A DNA stretch of 36,110 nt from JAVKSM01 sp039583705 (GCA_039583705.1 JAVKSM010000016.1:1-36110), one strand, 5' to 3'. Positions 7,678-16,581 are shown, numbered from the stretch's first letter. Program-made: numbers and translations. Notes: generated by a model from the letters alone, not told the origin.

Positions 7678-8712
7678 TCAGAGGCTGATGCGGTGGGCGA
7701 GCCAGGCCAGGGCCAGCGGGTATCGGTGCCCGACGCCGCAGTGGGTGCCGTCGAACAGCTCGACGTGCAGCCGCTGCTCGGGCAGGCCCAGCTCCCGCAG
7801 CACGCGGGCCATCGCCAGCGCGCCGAGCTCGAGGAACCACTCGTCGCGGGTACCGCCGTCCAGCCACACCGCCCGCAGGCCGCGCAACGCCTCGGCGTGC
7901 CGCGGCGCCATCCGCACCGGGTCCCAGTCCAGCCACCGCTGCCACACGTCGGCGCGCAGCTCGCCGGTGGTGGTGTCGAAGGGCAGCACCGGCGTACCGC
8001 CGTCGGCGGAGAACGCCGCCGCGCAGCCGAGCAGCATGGCGAGCAGCTCGTCGCCCTCCCGGGTGAAGCCGGCCCGGGAGTGGAAGTCCTCCAGCCAGGC
8101 CCAGATGTCGCCGTCGTGCTCCCGCAGCGCGCGGACCGCCTTGCCGAACTCCGGGATGTAGCACAGCTCGTAGAGCGCGTCGCCGGCGTGGCTGGCCAGC
8201 GCACCGAACAGGTCGGGGCGCAGCATCGGGGTGACCAGGGCACCGAACCCGCCGCTGGAGTGCCCGCTGATCCCCCGGTGCGCCGGCGCGTCCAGCGTCC
8301 GGTACTCCTCGTCCACGAAGGACACGATCTCCTCGCACAGGTAGGAGTGGTAGCGGCCGGTGCCCGACGAGTCGACGAACTGGCTGCCGCCGTAGCCGGT
8401 CCAGCCGTCGACATAGACGACGATCACCGGCGGCGCCTCGCCGCGGGCGAACAGCGCGTCGGCTGTCTCCGGGAACGGCTGGCGGAACGGGTCCCGGTTG
8501 CGCCACATCGTCAGGTGTCCGAAGTAACCCTGGAGCACGTACACCGACGGGTAGCGCCGGTCGGGCTCGGCATCGTAACCGGGCGGCGTGTAGATCCACA
8601 GCGGACGCTGCGACGGGTCGCCCATCGGGTTGTCACGCAGCAGCTCGCTGTCGACGACGTGCTCATCGAGCCGGCCGGCGAGGTCGGCGGACCAGGGCAG
8701 CATGAACGCCAT
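7678..8712 (-). CDS. Esterase D/PHB-depolymerase-like alpha/beta hydrolase
   Basis: This is a 344-residue serine hydrolase of the putative-esterase family (PF00756). The nucleophile elbow is GISGHSSGGFGAL, with Ser152. The remaining triad members are probably the Asp in WLDGGTRDEW and the His in DGTHCGVGHRYP. The N-terminal half has the family hallmarks PLWIYTPPGYD and RYPSVYVLQGYFG. There is no signal peptide, so it is probably cytoplasmic. The substrate is unknown. Members range from S-formylglutathione hydrolase to siderophore esterase and antigen-85-like enzymes. The start at 8712 (MAFMLPWS) could also be the second Met at 8703. It is divergent from the VOC gene with only 35 bases between them. 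Confidence 0.85.
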   Translation of the reverse strand: MAFMLPWSADLAGRLDEHVVDSELLRDNPMGDPSQRPLWIYTPPGYDAEPDRRYPSVYVLQGYFGHLTMWRNRDPFRQPFPETADALFARGEAPPVIVVYVDGWTGYGGSQFVDSSGTGRYHSYLCEEIVSFVDEEYRTLDAPAHRGISGHSSGGFGALVTPMLRPDLFGALASHAGDALYELCYIPEFGKAVRALREHDGDIWAWLEDFHSRAGFTREGDELLAMLLGCAAAFSADGGTPVLPFDTTTGELRADVWQRWLDWDPVRMAPRHAEALRGLRAVWLDGGTRDEWFLELGALAMARVLRELGLPEQRLHVELFDGTHCGVGHRYPLALAWLAHRISL

Positions 8713-8747
8713 TGAAGCCGAAGCTGTCCCCGACGCCGGAGGTGGTC

Positions 8748-9125
8748 ATGGACGTGTTGAGCAGCCGGGTGCTGGTCCGCCCGACCGACCCGGAGACGAG
8801 TCGGGCCTTCTACCGCGACCTGCTCGGGCTGGCGGTGTACCGACAGTTCGACGGTGGCACGGTGTTCTTCCTCGGCGGGGGGTTCCTCGAGGTGTCGGGA
8901 CGCTCCGACGAGGAAGGACACAGCGTCGCGTCCGGGGTCGAGCTGTGGGTGCAGGTGCGCGACCTGGCCACGACCCGCAGGGAGCTGGCCGACGCCGGGG
9001 TGACGGTGCTGCGGGAGCCGCGGCGCGAGCCGTGGGGCCTGGACGAGATGTGGATCACCGACCCGGACGGGCTGCGCATCGCGGTGGTCGAGGTCCCACC
9101 GGAGCACCCGCTGCGCCGCCGGTAA
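8748..9125 (+). CDS. VOC (glyoxalase/bleomycin-resistance fold) protein
   Basis: This small 125-residue protein has the beta-alpha-beta-beta-beta layout of the vicinal oxygen chelate superfamily. It opens with SRVLVRPTDPETSRAFYRDL and then LGLAVYRQFDGG. Its C-terminal module holds ELWVQVRDLATTRRELADAG, then REPWGLDEMWITDPDG and LRIAVVEVP. Such proteins are metal-dependent isomerases or dioxygenases, or they bind drugs. No substrate can be read from the sequence. The ATG at 8748 is chosen because GGAGGT sits just upstream. A TTG at 8712 in the same frame would overlap the divergent esterase start. A strong hairpin follows the gene. Confidence 0.85.
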   Translation: MDVLSSRVLVRPTDPETSRAFYRDLLGLAVYRQFDGGTVFFLGGGFLEVSGRSDEEGHSVASGVELWVQVRDLATTRRELADAGVTVLREPRREPWGLDEMWITDPDGLRIAVVEVPPEHPLRRR

Positions 9126-9136
9126 CCCGGATCCCG

Positions 9137-9171
9137 GCTGCCGGCGGCCCGGATCCCGGCCCGCCGGCAGC
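9137..9171 (+). terminator. Terminator hairpin after the VOC gene
   Basis: An 11-bp perfect stem, GCTGCCGGCGG (9137-9147) with CCGCCGGCAGC (9161-9171), has a 13-base loop. It starts 12 bases after the VOC stop codon and ends just before a TAGGCT box that may serve the next gene. There is no U-tract. Confidence 0.7.
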
Positions 9172-9212
9172 AACTAGGCTCTCCTCGGGGACCGACGAGG
9201 GAGGTCGCTGGC

Positions 9213-10430
9213 GTGGCCCAGGACATCGTCCCGGTGCAGCTCTCGCTCACCGCAGGCGACCTGGTGACCCTGTGGGCGCCCGGCTGGCGCGAGGACGGCG
9301 AGGAGTGGGAAGCCTTCCTCGGCCACGGTGCGGCGCTCTACGCCTTTCCTGAGGTCGCCCAGCTCGCCGCGTTCGTCCGCACCTCCGACGGGCACGACCT
9401 GACCGACCACCCCGCCTGGCACGTGGTGCCCGAGCTCTCGGTCGCCGAGCTCACCCCGGAGGAGACGCACCGCTACGACGTCGTCGGCGTCCCCGAGCTG
9501 GCCGCCGCCGAGCCGGACGTGTGGGCCCTCGGCGAGCTGGCCGAGGTCGTCGGCATCCTCGGCTCGCTGGCCGACGTCTGCGACCTGCCGGTCGTGCACG
9601 AGGTGCTCGAATCGGCCGAGGGGTTCGGGCTGCTGCCCGGCGGGATGGCGCCGTTCTCGGGCCGCGAGGGCCATCGGCGGTGGAACGAGCTGGCCGCCCT
9701 CGTCGCGCGGCGGTGGGACGAGGTGCTCGACGCCCTCGACGCGCTCGTGCGCACCCCGGAGTTGGACGCAGCCGCGCTGGCCGCGGCGCGCGCCGAGGTC
9801 GAGACCGCCGCAGCCGAAGCGGGGACCACCGAAGCGGGGACCACCGAAGCGCGACCGGCCGGGGCCACCCTGGACGCCGACTTCTGGGCTGCCGTCGGCA
9901 TCGACCCGATCTCCGTTACCACCTCCGACGGTGAATACCTCACGTTGCGCTGCTACCTCGACGAGGATCCGCTCTTCCTCGGCTCGGACGGCCGTATCGA
10001 GGTGTTCGGTTCGGGTCGGGCGCTCGCCCGCTGGCTGGCCGGCGAGGGCCGCGACGGGCACGACCTCGCGACGGTGTCCACCTGGCCGGACGTGGTGGGG
10101 CGGGCCGGCGCCGGCGAGCTCGAGGTCACCGTCAGCGAGGACAACCGCTATGTGCTGTCCGGGGTGGCCGACGACCTGGCAGCCGGGCCGGAGTCGACGG
10201 ACCCGGCGCAGTTGGAGCTGGCCGTCGAGCTGGTCACCGACGCCGGGGACTGGGCCGGCGATCCGCGGCCGCACGAGGCGCTGGCACCCACCCAGCGCCT
10301 CGGATGGTTGGTGTCGTTCGTGCTCCGTCCGAGCCCCACCCGACTCATCCCGAGCCCGCCGTTCACCGAGGAGGTCGACGCCTGGCGGGCGCTGGAGAAC
10401 GCCTTCACCGACCGGCTGCGCCGGCACTAG
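9213..10430 (+). CDS. Actinobacterial protein of unknown function with two similar halves
   Basis: This 405-residue soluble, acidic protein has no signal peptide or membrane segment. Similar proteins in actinobacteria often carry the automatic name 'primosomal protein', which has no support that I can see here. The two halves look alike. The N-terminal segment around LYAFPEVAQLAAFV, HDLTDHPAWHVV and HRYDVVGVPEL is mirrored by IEVFGSGRALARWLAG, HDLATVSTWPDVV and NRYVLSGVADDL after residue 225. This suggests an internal duplication. The linker holds a short in-frame repeat (AGTTE twice). The GTG start is preceded by GGGAGG at good spacing. A transposase scar begins right after the stop codon. 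Confidence 0.75.
   Translation: MAQDIVPVQLSLTAGDLVTLWAPGWREDGEEWEAFLGHGAALYAFPEVAQLAAFVRTSDGHDLTDHPAWHVVPELSVAELTPEETHRYDVVGVPELAAAEPDVWALGELAEVVGILGSLADVCDLPVVHEVLESAEGFGLLPGGMAPFSGREGHRRWNELAALVARRWDEVLDALDALVRTPELDAAALAAARAEVETAAAEAGTTEAGTTEARPAGATLDADFWAAVGIDPISVTTSDGEYLTLRCYLDEDPLFLGSDGRIEVFGSGRALARWLAGEGRDGHDLATVSTWPDVVGRAGAGELEVTVSEDNRYVLSGVADDLAAGPESTDPAQLELAVELVTDAGDWAGDPRPHEALAPTQRLGWLVSFVLRPSPTRLIPSPPFTEEVDAWRALENAFTDRLRRH
9816..9851 (+). repeat. 15-bp in-frame tandem repeat in the linker
   Basis: GAAGCGGGGACCACC occurs twice in a row, followed by a third partial copy (GAAGCG). It encodes EAGTTEAGTTEA between the two halves of the 9213-10430 protein, a disordered linker where length changes would be tolerated. 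Confidence 0.85.
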
Positions 10431-10680
10431 GGGCCTGTCTCCAGTTGACGAAGGCCGCGTCGATGGCGGACGGGTCGTCGCCCCGGCCGCTGTCGGCGGT
10501 CTGGCCCCCGGTCGGATCGAAGGACAGCGGGCGGCAGCGCCGGTCTGCGGCGAGGTGGATCTTGCTGGTCAGGCCGCCGCGTCGTGGTGGGCCCGGGCCA
10601 CCGTGGAATCCACGCTGACCAAGGGCAGGTCCGCCCACCCGCGTCGGGGCGCCTCGGCGATCACCCCGGCATTGGCGCTC
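10431..10680 (-). pseudogene. IS5-family transposase remnant
   Basis: Reading the minus strand, LPLVSVDSTVARAHHDAA is the first catalytic-Asp region of an IS5-type DDE transposase. It runs into a stop. In another frame GGLTSKIHLAADRRCRPLSF continues the family, then decays through PTGGQTADS to FVNWRQAP. The segment that normally separates the two blocks is missing, so there is at least one deletion plus a frameshift. N-terminal domains are also absent. The GGGGCCTGTCTCC stretch at the 10430 side resembles the ends of elements in this family, but no matching inverted end was found at the other side. The element is dead. It fills most of the 324-base gap between the duplicated-domain gene and the coiled-coil gene. 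Confidence 0.75.
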
Positions 10681-10754
10681 GTCACGGCACCGCTACCCTC
10701 CTGCCCAACCCGCCCTCCAGGCGATCAACCTCACCGAACGAAAGGCTGCCTGCC

Positions 10755-11717
10755 TTGAGCGAGACCAGCAGCCCGTCCCTCTCGTTCGACCGCATGCGCA
10801 CCATGCTCATGCGCGCCGCCGAGATCCGCGACAGCGAGCAGCAGCAGGTATTCGATTCCCTCGACGAGATCCACGCCCGGCTCGCGACCCTCGACACCCT
10901 GGGCAGCATGCGGAAACGGCTGTCCGAGGTTCCCGACCGCACCGAGCTTCGGCAGCTCGCGCAGCGGCTGGACGAGGCGGTCGCCAAAATGGACGCCCAG
11001 GACAGCGTGTTGGCCGCGATCGGCCGGGCGGTGGAAGCGGTGACCGAATCGCTCATCGCGAAGCTGTCCACCCCGCTGGCCCAGCTCGACGGCCGCCTCG
11101 ACGGTGTTGCCGGCCGCTTCGAGGGTGTCGCGGGCCGGATGGACGGGCTGGAGGACCGGCTCTCCGGGGTGCACAAGCGGCTCGACGACCTCGACCACCG
11201 GCTGGACCGGCACGAGCTGCGGATCGACGCCCTGCCGAACGCGGTCGGCGGACCGCTGCGGGAACGGTTCGACGGGCTGGACGCGGCCGTCACCGCGTTG
11301 CAGCCGGCCATCGGAGCCAGCCGGGACACGCTCGACGGACGGATCGACGCTGTCGCCACCCGCCTGGACGAGGTGGCCGCCCGGATCGGCGCGGTGGAGG
11401 ACGGCATCGGCGGCCGGATCGGCGACCTCGCGGGCGCCCTTGAGCAGGGGCTCGGCAGGCTGGACGGTCTGCTGGCCCGCCGGCCGGACAACGACTCGGT
11501 GGCCCGCCTGACCCGGCAGGCCAACCAGGACTCCGAGCGGCGCATGGGCGCCCAGCTCGACGAGGCGATGGCCACCTTCGCCGAGCTGATCCTGGGCCGC
11601 GGTGGCACGCCGAATCCCCCGGTCCCGGCGCCCCGCCCGGCCACCCGCCGCACCCGCAACAAGGTGGGGGCTGCGCCCGACAGCGAGCAGAACTCCGACC
11701 CGTCGCCGCCTGAGTAA
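10755..11717 (+). CDS. Coiled-coil protein with apolipoprotein-like repeats
   Basis: This 320-residue protein is almost wholly alpha-helical. It begins SETSSPSLSFDRMRTMLMRA, then runs about 220 residues of heptad or 11-mer-like coiled coil such as LDGRLDGVAGRFEGVAGRMD and LDDLDHRLDRHELRIDAL. The tail from about residue 285 is Pro/Arg-rich. No signal or membrane segment is visible. I do not recognise a specific function. Similar proteins in related genera are named 'PA containing protein' without evidence. The TTG start at 10755 is chosen because GAAAGG lies about ten bases upstream. An earlier GTG start in the same frame would run into the transposase scar. A TACCCT box near 10693 may be its promoter. 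Confidence 0.7.
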   Translation: MSETSSPSLSFDRMRTMLMRAAEIRDSEQQQVFDSLDEIHARLATLDTLGSMRKRLSEVPDRTELRQLAQRLDEAVAKMDAQDSVLAAIGRAVEAVTESLIAKLSTPLAQLDGRLDGVAGRFEGVAGRMDGLEDRLSGVHKRLDDLDHRLDRHELRIDALPNAVGGPLRERFDGLDAAVTALQPAIGASRDTLDGRIDAVATRLDEVAARIGAVEDGIGGRIGDLAGALEQGLGRLDGLLARRPDNDSVARLTRQANQDSERRMGAQLDEAMATFAELILGRGGTPNPPVPAPRPATRRTRNKVGAAPDSEQNSDPSPPE

Positions 11718-11726
11718 CCTCGCGGG

Positions 11727-11732
11727 TACCGT
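11727..11732 (+). promoter_or_regulatory. Probable -10 box of a leaderless promoter for the carboxypeptidase gene
   Basis: TACCGT fits TANNNT and ends eight bases before the GTG start of the next gene, which has no Shine-Dalgarno sequence. The same arrangement occurs before the next gene in this cluster. Confidence 0.4.
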
Positions 11733-11740
11733 CTCCTCCC

Positions 11741-12997
11741 GTGCTCCGGCCTTTCGCAGCGGTGATCGCGCTGCTGGTCGCGGTGGGTGTGGGACCGGTG
11801 GGTGTGGGGGCCGGGCCGGCCGTGGCGGCGCCAGCGCCCACCCCGGCCCCGGTGGTCGCCACCCCCGGCCCGTCCTCCTGCCCGGACCGGCTGACCCCCG
11901 GACCGCCGGTGGACACCTCCGAGAAGCCGGTGCCGGGGCAGGCCGTCCCGCCGCCGCTGCCGGTGCCCGACCCCCCGGTCGGCGGTCCCCGGATGGGCGA
12001 GTGTGGGCTGGTGCTGCCGTCCGGCTCGCCACCCCTGCCGTCCGGCCTCACCTCGTCGGCGTGGCTGCTGGCCGACCTGGACACCGGAGCGGTGCTGGCC
12101 GCCAAGGATCCCCACGGCCGCTACCGCCCGGCCTCGTTGCTCAAGACACTCACGGCGTATGTCGTGCTGCACCAGCTCGACATGGACACGGTCGTCACCG
12201 GAACCCAGGCCGACGCGGACCAGGAAGGCACCCGCGTCGGGATCGGGCCGGGCGGCCGGTACACGGTGCGCCAGTTGGTCTACGGGCTGTTGCTGCACTC
12301 GGGCAACGACATCGCCTACGCCCTGGCCATGCAGCTCGGCGGGGTGAAGCCGACGCTGGCGGCGATGGACGCCGCCGCGGCCGACCTCGGCGCGCTGGAC
12401 ACCCGCGCGGCGACGCCGTCCGGCCTCGACGGCCCGGGGATGTCCACCTCCGCGTTCGACCTGGCGACGATCTTCCGCGCCGACATGCGGCTGCCGGTGT
12501 TCGCCGATGCCGTGCACACCGAGCACATCATGTTCCCCGGGTACGGCGACAAACCGGCTTTCGACGTCGCGAACGACAACAAGCTGCTCTACAACTACCC
12601 GGGCGCACTGGGCGGCAAGACGGGGTTCACCGACGACGCCCGCCACACGTTCGTCTCCGCGGCGCAGCGCGACGGCCGGCGCCTGGTGGTGGTGCTCATG
12701 CACGGCGAGCAGTACCCGGTCCCGATCTGGCGGCAGGGCGCCCGGCTGCTGGACTACGGCTTCGCGCTGCCCCCCGACGCCGCGGTGGGCCAACTGCCCG
12801 ACCCCACCGCCCCGGCCACCCCGCAGGGCGCGGCCGGCAGCCCCGCGCTGGCCGCGGGCGAGGTGCCGGGGCAGGTCACCCGGTCGGCGCCGGCCGCCGC
12901 GCACACCTCGCTCGTCCTGCCCAGCGTGCTCGCCGGTCTGGCACTGCTCGCGGTGTTGCTCACGGCCGCGCTGCGCCGCCGCCACCCGTCGTCGTAG
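11741..12997 (+). CDS. D-alanyl-D-alanine carboxypeptidase (PBP5/DacB type)
   Basis: This is a low-molecular-weight penicillin-binding protein that trims the terminal D-Ala from peptidoglycan stem peptides outside the membrane. It has 418 residues: a signal peptide (about 1-29), a Pro-rich linker (30-100), then the peptidase S11 domain. All three active-site motifs are present: SLLK (Ser132, Lys135), SGN (187-189) and KTG (293-295). A C-terminal membrane anchor follows (LVLPSVLAGLALLAVLLTAA), ending in basic residues, as in actinobacterial homologues. The next gene is a cell-wall polysaccharide deacetylase, so both probably act on the envelope. Confidence 0.93.
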   Translation: MLRPFAAVIALLVAVGVGPVGVGAGPAVAAPAPTPAPVVATPGPSSCPDRLTPGPPVDTSEKPVPGQAVPPPLPVPDPPVGGPRMGECGLVLPSGSPPLPSGLTSSAWLLADLDTGAVLAAKDPHGRYRPASLLKTLTAYVVLHQLDMDTVVTGTQADADQEGTRVGIGPGGRYTVRQLVYGLLLHSGNDIAYALAMQLGGVKPTLAAMDAAAADLGALDTRAATPSGLDGPGMSTSAFDLATIFRADMRLPVFADAVHTEHIMFPGYGDKPAFDVANDNKLLYNYPGALGGKTGFTDDARHTFVSAAQRDGRRLVVVLMHGEQYPVPIWRQGARLLDYGFALPPDAAVGQLPDPTAPATPQGAAGSPALAAGEVPGQVTRSAPAAAHTSLVLPSVLAGLALLAVLLTAALRRRHPSS

Positions 12998-13016
12998 GGG
13001 GCTGGCGGCTCTCCGC

Positions 13017-13022
13017 TACGGT
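13017..13022 (+). promoter_or_regulatory. Probable -10 box of a leaderless promoter for the deacetylase gene
   Basis: TACGGT fits TANNNT and ends eight bases before the GTG at 13031. No Shine-Dalgarno sequence is present. Confidence 0.4.
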
Positions 13023-13030
13023 GCGCACTC

Positions 13031-13876
13031 GTGAGCTGCCTCCACCGCCGTTACCCACGGCGCACCCTCGTCGGTCTGCTCGGCGTGGGGCTCGCGGCCC
13101 TGGTCAGCGGATGCACCGGCAGTTCCCGGCTCGCCGGCACGGCACTCCCCGCCCGGGCGGTGCCGGTACCCCCCGAACCGTCGCCTCCCGCCCCGGCACC
13201 CCCTCCCCCGTCGCCTCTCCCGGCGCCACCGGCGGCGGCGACGGGGCGGCTGTTCGAGGAGCTGTCGCACGGCCCGACCGGCACCCGCCAGATCGCGCTC
13301 ACCGTCGACGACGGCGACTGCGCGGACTGCGTCGCCGGCTACGTCGACTTCGTCGCGCGCAGCGGCATCCACCTGACCTTCAGCCCGAACGGGATCTACA
13401 ACCACGAGTGGGCGCCGCACGCCACCACGCTGCGCCCGCTCATCGAGCGCGGCCAGGTCCAGATCATGAACCACACCTTCACCCACCGTGACCTCACCCG
13501 GATGGCGCCGGAGGCGGTGCGCGCCGAGTTGGAGCGCAACGACGACTGGGTGTCGCGCACCTTCGGCATCACGACCCGGCCCTACTACCGCCCGCCCTTC
13601 GGCTTCCACAACCCGACGGTCGACGGGCTGGCCGCGAGCTCCGGCTTCGACCGCGTCGTGATGTGGAACGGTTCCTACGGCGACTCCCATCTGATCCCGC
13701 CACAGCTCCTTCTCGGGCTTGCGCAGCGGTACCTCCAACCAGGAGTGATCATGATCGGGCACGCCAACCACCCGACCGTGCTCGGGCTGTTCGACCAGAT
13801 CACCGCGCTCATCGTGGAGCGGGCGCTGCAGCCCGTCACGCTCGACGAGATGTTCGGCACCCACCGCAGCGCCTGA
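13031..13876 (+). CDS. Lipoprotein polysaccharide deacetylase (NodB domain)
   Basis: This 281-residue exported carbohydrate esterase-4 enzyme starts with a lipoprotein signal, its lipobox LVSGC placing Cys28 as the lipidated residue. A long Pro/Ala linker (about 40-72) reaches through the wall. The NodB domain shows IALTVDDGDC (Asp93, Asp94), the metal-binding NHTFTHRD (His148, His152), and the RPPFGFHN motif. These make up the metal triad and catalytic base of peptidoglycan or chitin-oligosaccharide N-deacetylases. It probably modifies cell-wall glycan. The substrate is inferred from the family and from its carboxypeptidase neighbour. The GTG start is preceded by a TACGGT box. Confidence 0.9.
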   Translation: MSCLHRRYPRRTLVGLLGVGLAALVSGCTGSSRLAGTALPARAVPVPPEPSPPAPAPPPPSPLPAPPAAATGRLFEELSHGPTGTRQIALTVDDGDCADCVAGYVDFVARSGIHLTFSPNGIYNHEWAPHATTLRPLIERGQVQIMNHTFTHRDLTRMAPEAVRAELERNDDWVSRTFGITTRPYYRPPFGFHNPTVDGLAASSGFDRVVMWNGSYGDSHLIPPQLLLGLAQRYLQPGVIMIGHANHPTVLGLFDQITALIVERALQPVTLDEMFGTHRSA

Positions 13877-13933
13877 CCGGACCGGACCGTCAGCGCCGCC
13901 GACGGGCTGCGCCACGTCCCCGGCCAGGACCGC

Positions 13934-14932
<999 letters not shown>

Positions 14933-14948
14933 GGGGCCATTCTCGCAG

Positions 14949-15020
14949 GCGACCGTCCGGCACCGTCGCAAAGCGACCGTCCGGCACCGTCGCAAAGCGA
15001 CCGTCCGGCACCGTCGCAAA
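14949..15020. repeat. Three perfect 24-bp tandem repeats upstream of trpS
   Basis: The units 14949-14972, 14973-14996 and 14997-15020 are identical. Each begins GCGACCGTCC and ends GTCGCAAA. The first 21 bases of each unit form an imperfect palindrome (GCGAC...GTCGC with two mismatched pairs). The array starts 17 bases upstream of the trpS start, in the 165-base divergent gap before the gene at 15098. It could be an operator array or replication slippage. Confidence 0.9.
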
Positions 15021-15097
15021 GCGCCCGGCGTATCTCTCCCGCTTCCCCGCTTCTCTGACTCGGGTGTGCGGGTCACGACGCCCGCGGGAGGTTTGCG

Positions 15098-15394
15098 ATG
15101 GACTGGACGAGATGTCCCGACCCCGGGTGCGGCGCCCTCGCCGAGGTGCAGTGGCGCAGCGACGTGCTCGCCGGGGACGAGGCGGTCGAGGTCGCCAAGG
15201 TGTGGTGTGTGAACCGCCACCACTTCCTGCTGCCGAGCGCGATGCTGCCGGCGGCCCTCGAGGCGCCGCCAGCCGAGCAGCGCGGCCGGCGGGCCGTGAC
15301 AGCGCCGCAGGACCCGACCCGGGACCGGCTGGAGATCGAAACCGGGGGTTGGACCGCAGCCGGGCAGGGGTTTCCGGCACCTGGGCCAGGGTAG
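15098..15394 (+). CDS. Small Cys/His-rich protein, first of a tandem pair
   Basis: This 98-residue protein has the core RCPDPGCGALAEVQWR, EVAKVWCVNRHHFLLPS. Two cysteines (CPDPGC) and a later Cys plus His (CVNRHH) form a likely zinc-ribbon-like site. The C-terminal 45 residues look disordered. No function is known to me. Small proteins of this pattern are common in actinobacteria. The ATG has GGGAGG seven bases upstream. The next gene encodes a clear paralogue nine bases downstream, so the two are probably co-transcribed. The trpS repeat array lies upstream. Confidence 0.75.
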   Translation: MDWTRCPDPGCGALAEVQWRSDVLAGDEAVEVAKVWCVNRHHFLLPSAMLPAALEAPPAEQRGRRAVTAPQDPTRDRLEIETGGWTAAGQGFPAPGPG

Positions 15395-15403
15395 GGGAGC
15401 ACC

Positions 15404-15739
15404 ATGGGGCACCGAGACGAAGAGCGGGCCGAGCACCCGGGCTGGGCGGAGAACGCCCCGGTGGCGGGTGGTATCGAGACGGCACTGACGCAACTCGACG
15501 AGGAGTTGACCGCCGAGTGGACGACGTGCCCTGATCCCGGGTGCGGGGCGCTCGCCGACGTGCGGTACAGCAGCGTGTCCGACCAGGACGGTGTGGTCGA
15601 GGTCGCCAAGGTGTGGTGTGCGGGCTCGCACTGGTTCCTGCTGCCGAGCGAGTTGCTCCTGCCGCCCGCGCAGGCACCGCCACCGGCGCGGCGCGGTCGG
15701 CGGGCTGCGGTGAACCCGCAGCCGGACCGCGGCACGTAG
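15404..15739 (+). CDS. Small Cys/His-rich protein, second of a tandem pair
   Basis: This 111-residue paralogue of the preceding protein shares TCPDPGCGALADVRYS and VVEVAKVWCAGSHWFLLPSE. It has the same putative CysX4Cys...CysX3His metal site. It differs by a 38-residue acidic N-terminal extension that includes IETALTQLDEELTAEW. The C-terminal tail is Pro/Arg-rich. The ATG is preceded by AGGGGAG. Function is unknown. A local duplication followed by divergence at both termini is the simplest explanation. Confidence 0.75.
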   Translation: MGHRDEERAEHPGWAENAPVAGGIETALTQLDEELTAEWTTCPDPGCGALADVRYSSVSDQDGVVEVAKVWCAGSHWFLLPSELLLPPAQAPPPARRGRRAAVNPQPDRGT

Positions 15740-15773
15740 CGCCGGCACATAGAGCGCCGAGCCTGACAGCCCG

Positions 15774-16560
15774 ATGACCGGTCGGCTGGTCGTCATGGGC
15801 TCCGGGGAGACCGCCCCCACGATGGCCGAGGTCCACCGGGCGGTGCTGCGCGCCGCCGGGGACCCTCCCGTGCCGCTGCTGGACACGCCCTACGGGTTCC
15901 AGGAGAACGCCGACGAGATCACCGTCTGGGCGCAGGGACTCGACGTGCTCGGCGCGCTGACCGGGCTGTGCGCCGCGGTCATACCGCACTATGACAACGC
16001 CGAGGGCGGCACCCACGACACCCGGTTCTGCTACCTCGGCGAGCGCCGGTTGCGGGCACTGGAAGCGAGCCTGCCGGCCGACGTGCACGTCATAGGGGTG
16101 GACGAGCACACGGCGTTGGTGCTGGACCTGGGAGTGCCTGGTCTCCCTGGCGGCTCGGCGTCGGTGCTGGGACGCGGCGGGGTGACGGTGCGGGTCGCGG
16201 GCGCCTCCCGCACGCTGCCCCGGGGACCGTCGTCCCGATCACCGCACTCTCCGCCACCGCACTTTCCGCCACCGCGCCGGGCGGCGCCCCGGGCGCCGCG
16301 CTGATCTCGCGCTCGACGGCGCCGGGACGGCCGGAAACGGAGGCCGCTGGCAGCAGCCCGCCGGTGACGCCGACGGTGCCGGCGAGGCGGTGCTCGGGTT
16401 GGAGGAGGCGTTGCGGGACTGGTCGGCCGACCCGACGCAGTCCGACGACGCCGACCACGCGCGCCGGGTGCTGCGGGGGATGGTGCTCACGCTGGCGGGC
16501 GTCGCCCGCGACGGTTTGGCCGACCCCCGCCACGCCCAGGCCACCCCGTCCATCTCGACC
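15774..16560 (+). pseudogene. Broken peptidase S51-like gene with a CysRS-like helical tail
   Basis: The N-terminus (RLVVMGSGETAPTMAEVHRA, then DTPYGFQENADEIT) matches the type 1 glutamine amidotransferase-like S51 family. At about 15925 it jumps to WAQGLDVLGALTG, AAVIPHYDNAEGGTHDTRFC and VDEHTALVLDLG, which belong well downstream in intact homologues. The middle part, which should carry the nucleophile Ser, is missing. Near 16220 a missing base shifts the frame (GTVVPITALSAT continues in another frame). A second shift leads to GEAVLGLEEALRDWSADPTQ and GMVLTLAGVARDGLADPR, a CysRS-like helical tail. The gene then stops abruptly where the methyltransferase island begins. The first frame alone reads 176 residues. 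I judge it non-functional. Confidence 0.65.
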
Positions 16561-16581
16561 GGCGTTGTCGTCAATGCCGAG

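Noticed and set aside
10682..12985. 767-residue open frame on the minus strand
   Set aside because: Antisense to the coiled-coil and carboxypeptidase genes. Low-complexity Arg/Gly/Ser composition with no domain.
14949..15020. CRISPR-like array
   Set aside because: The three units are directly contiguous with no spacers, and no cas genes are present.
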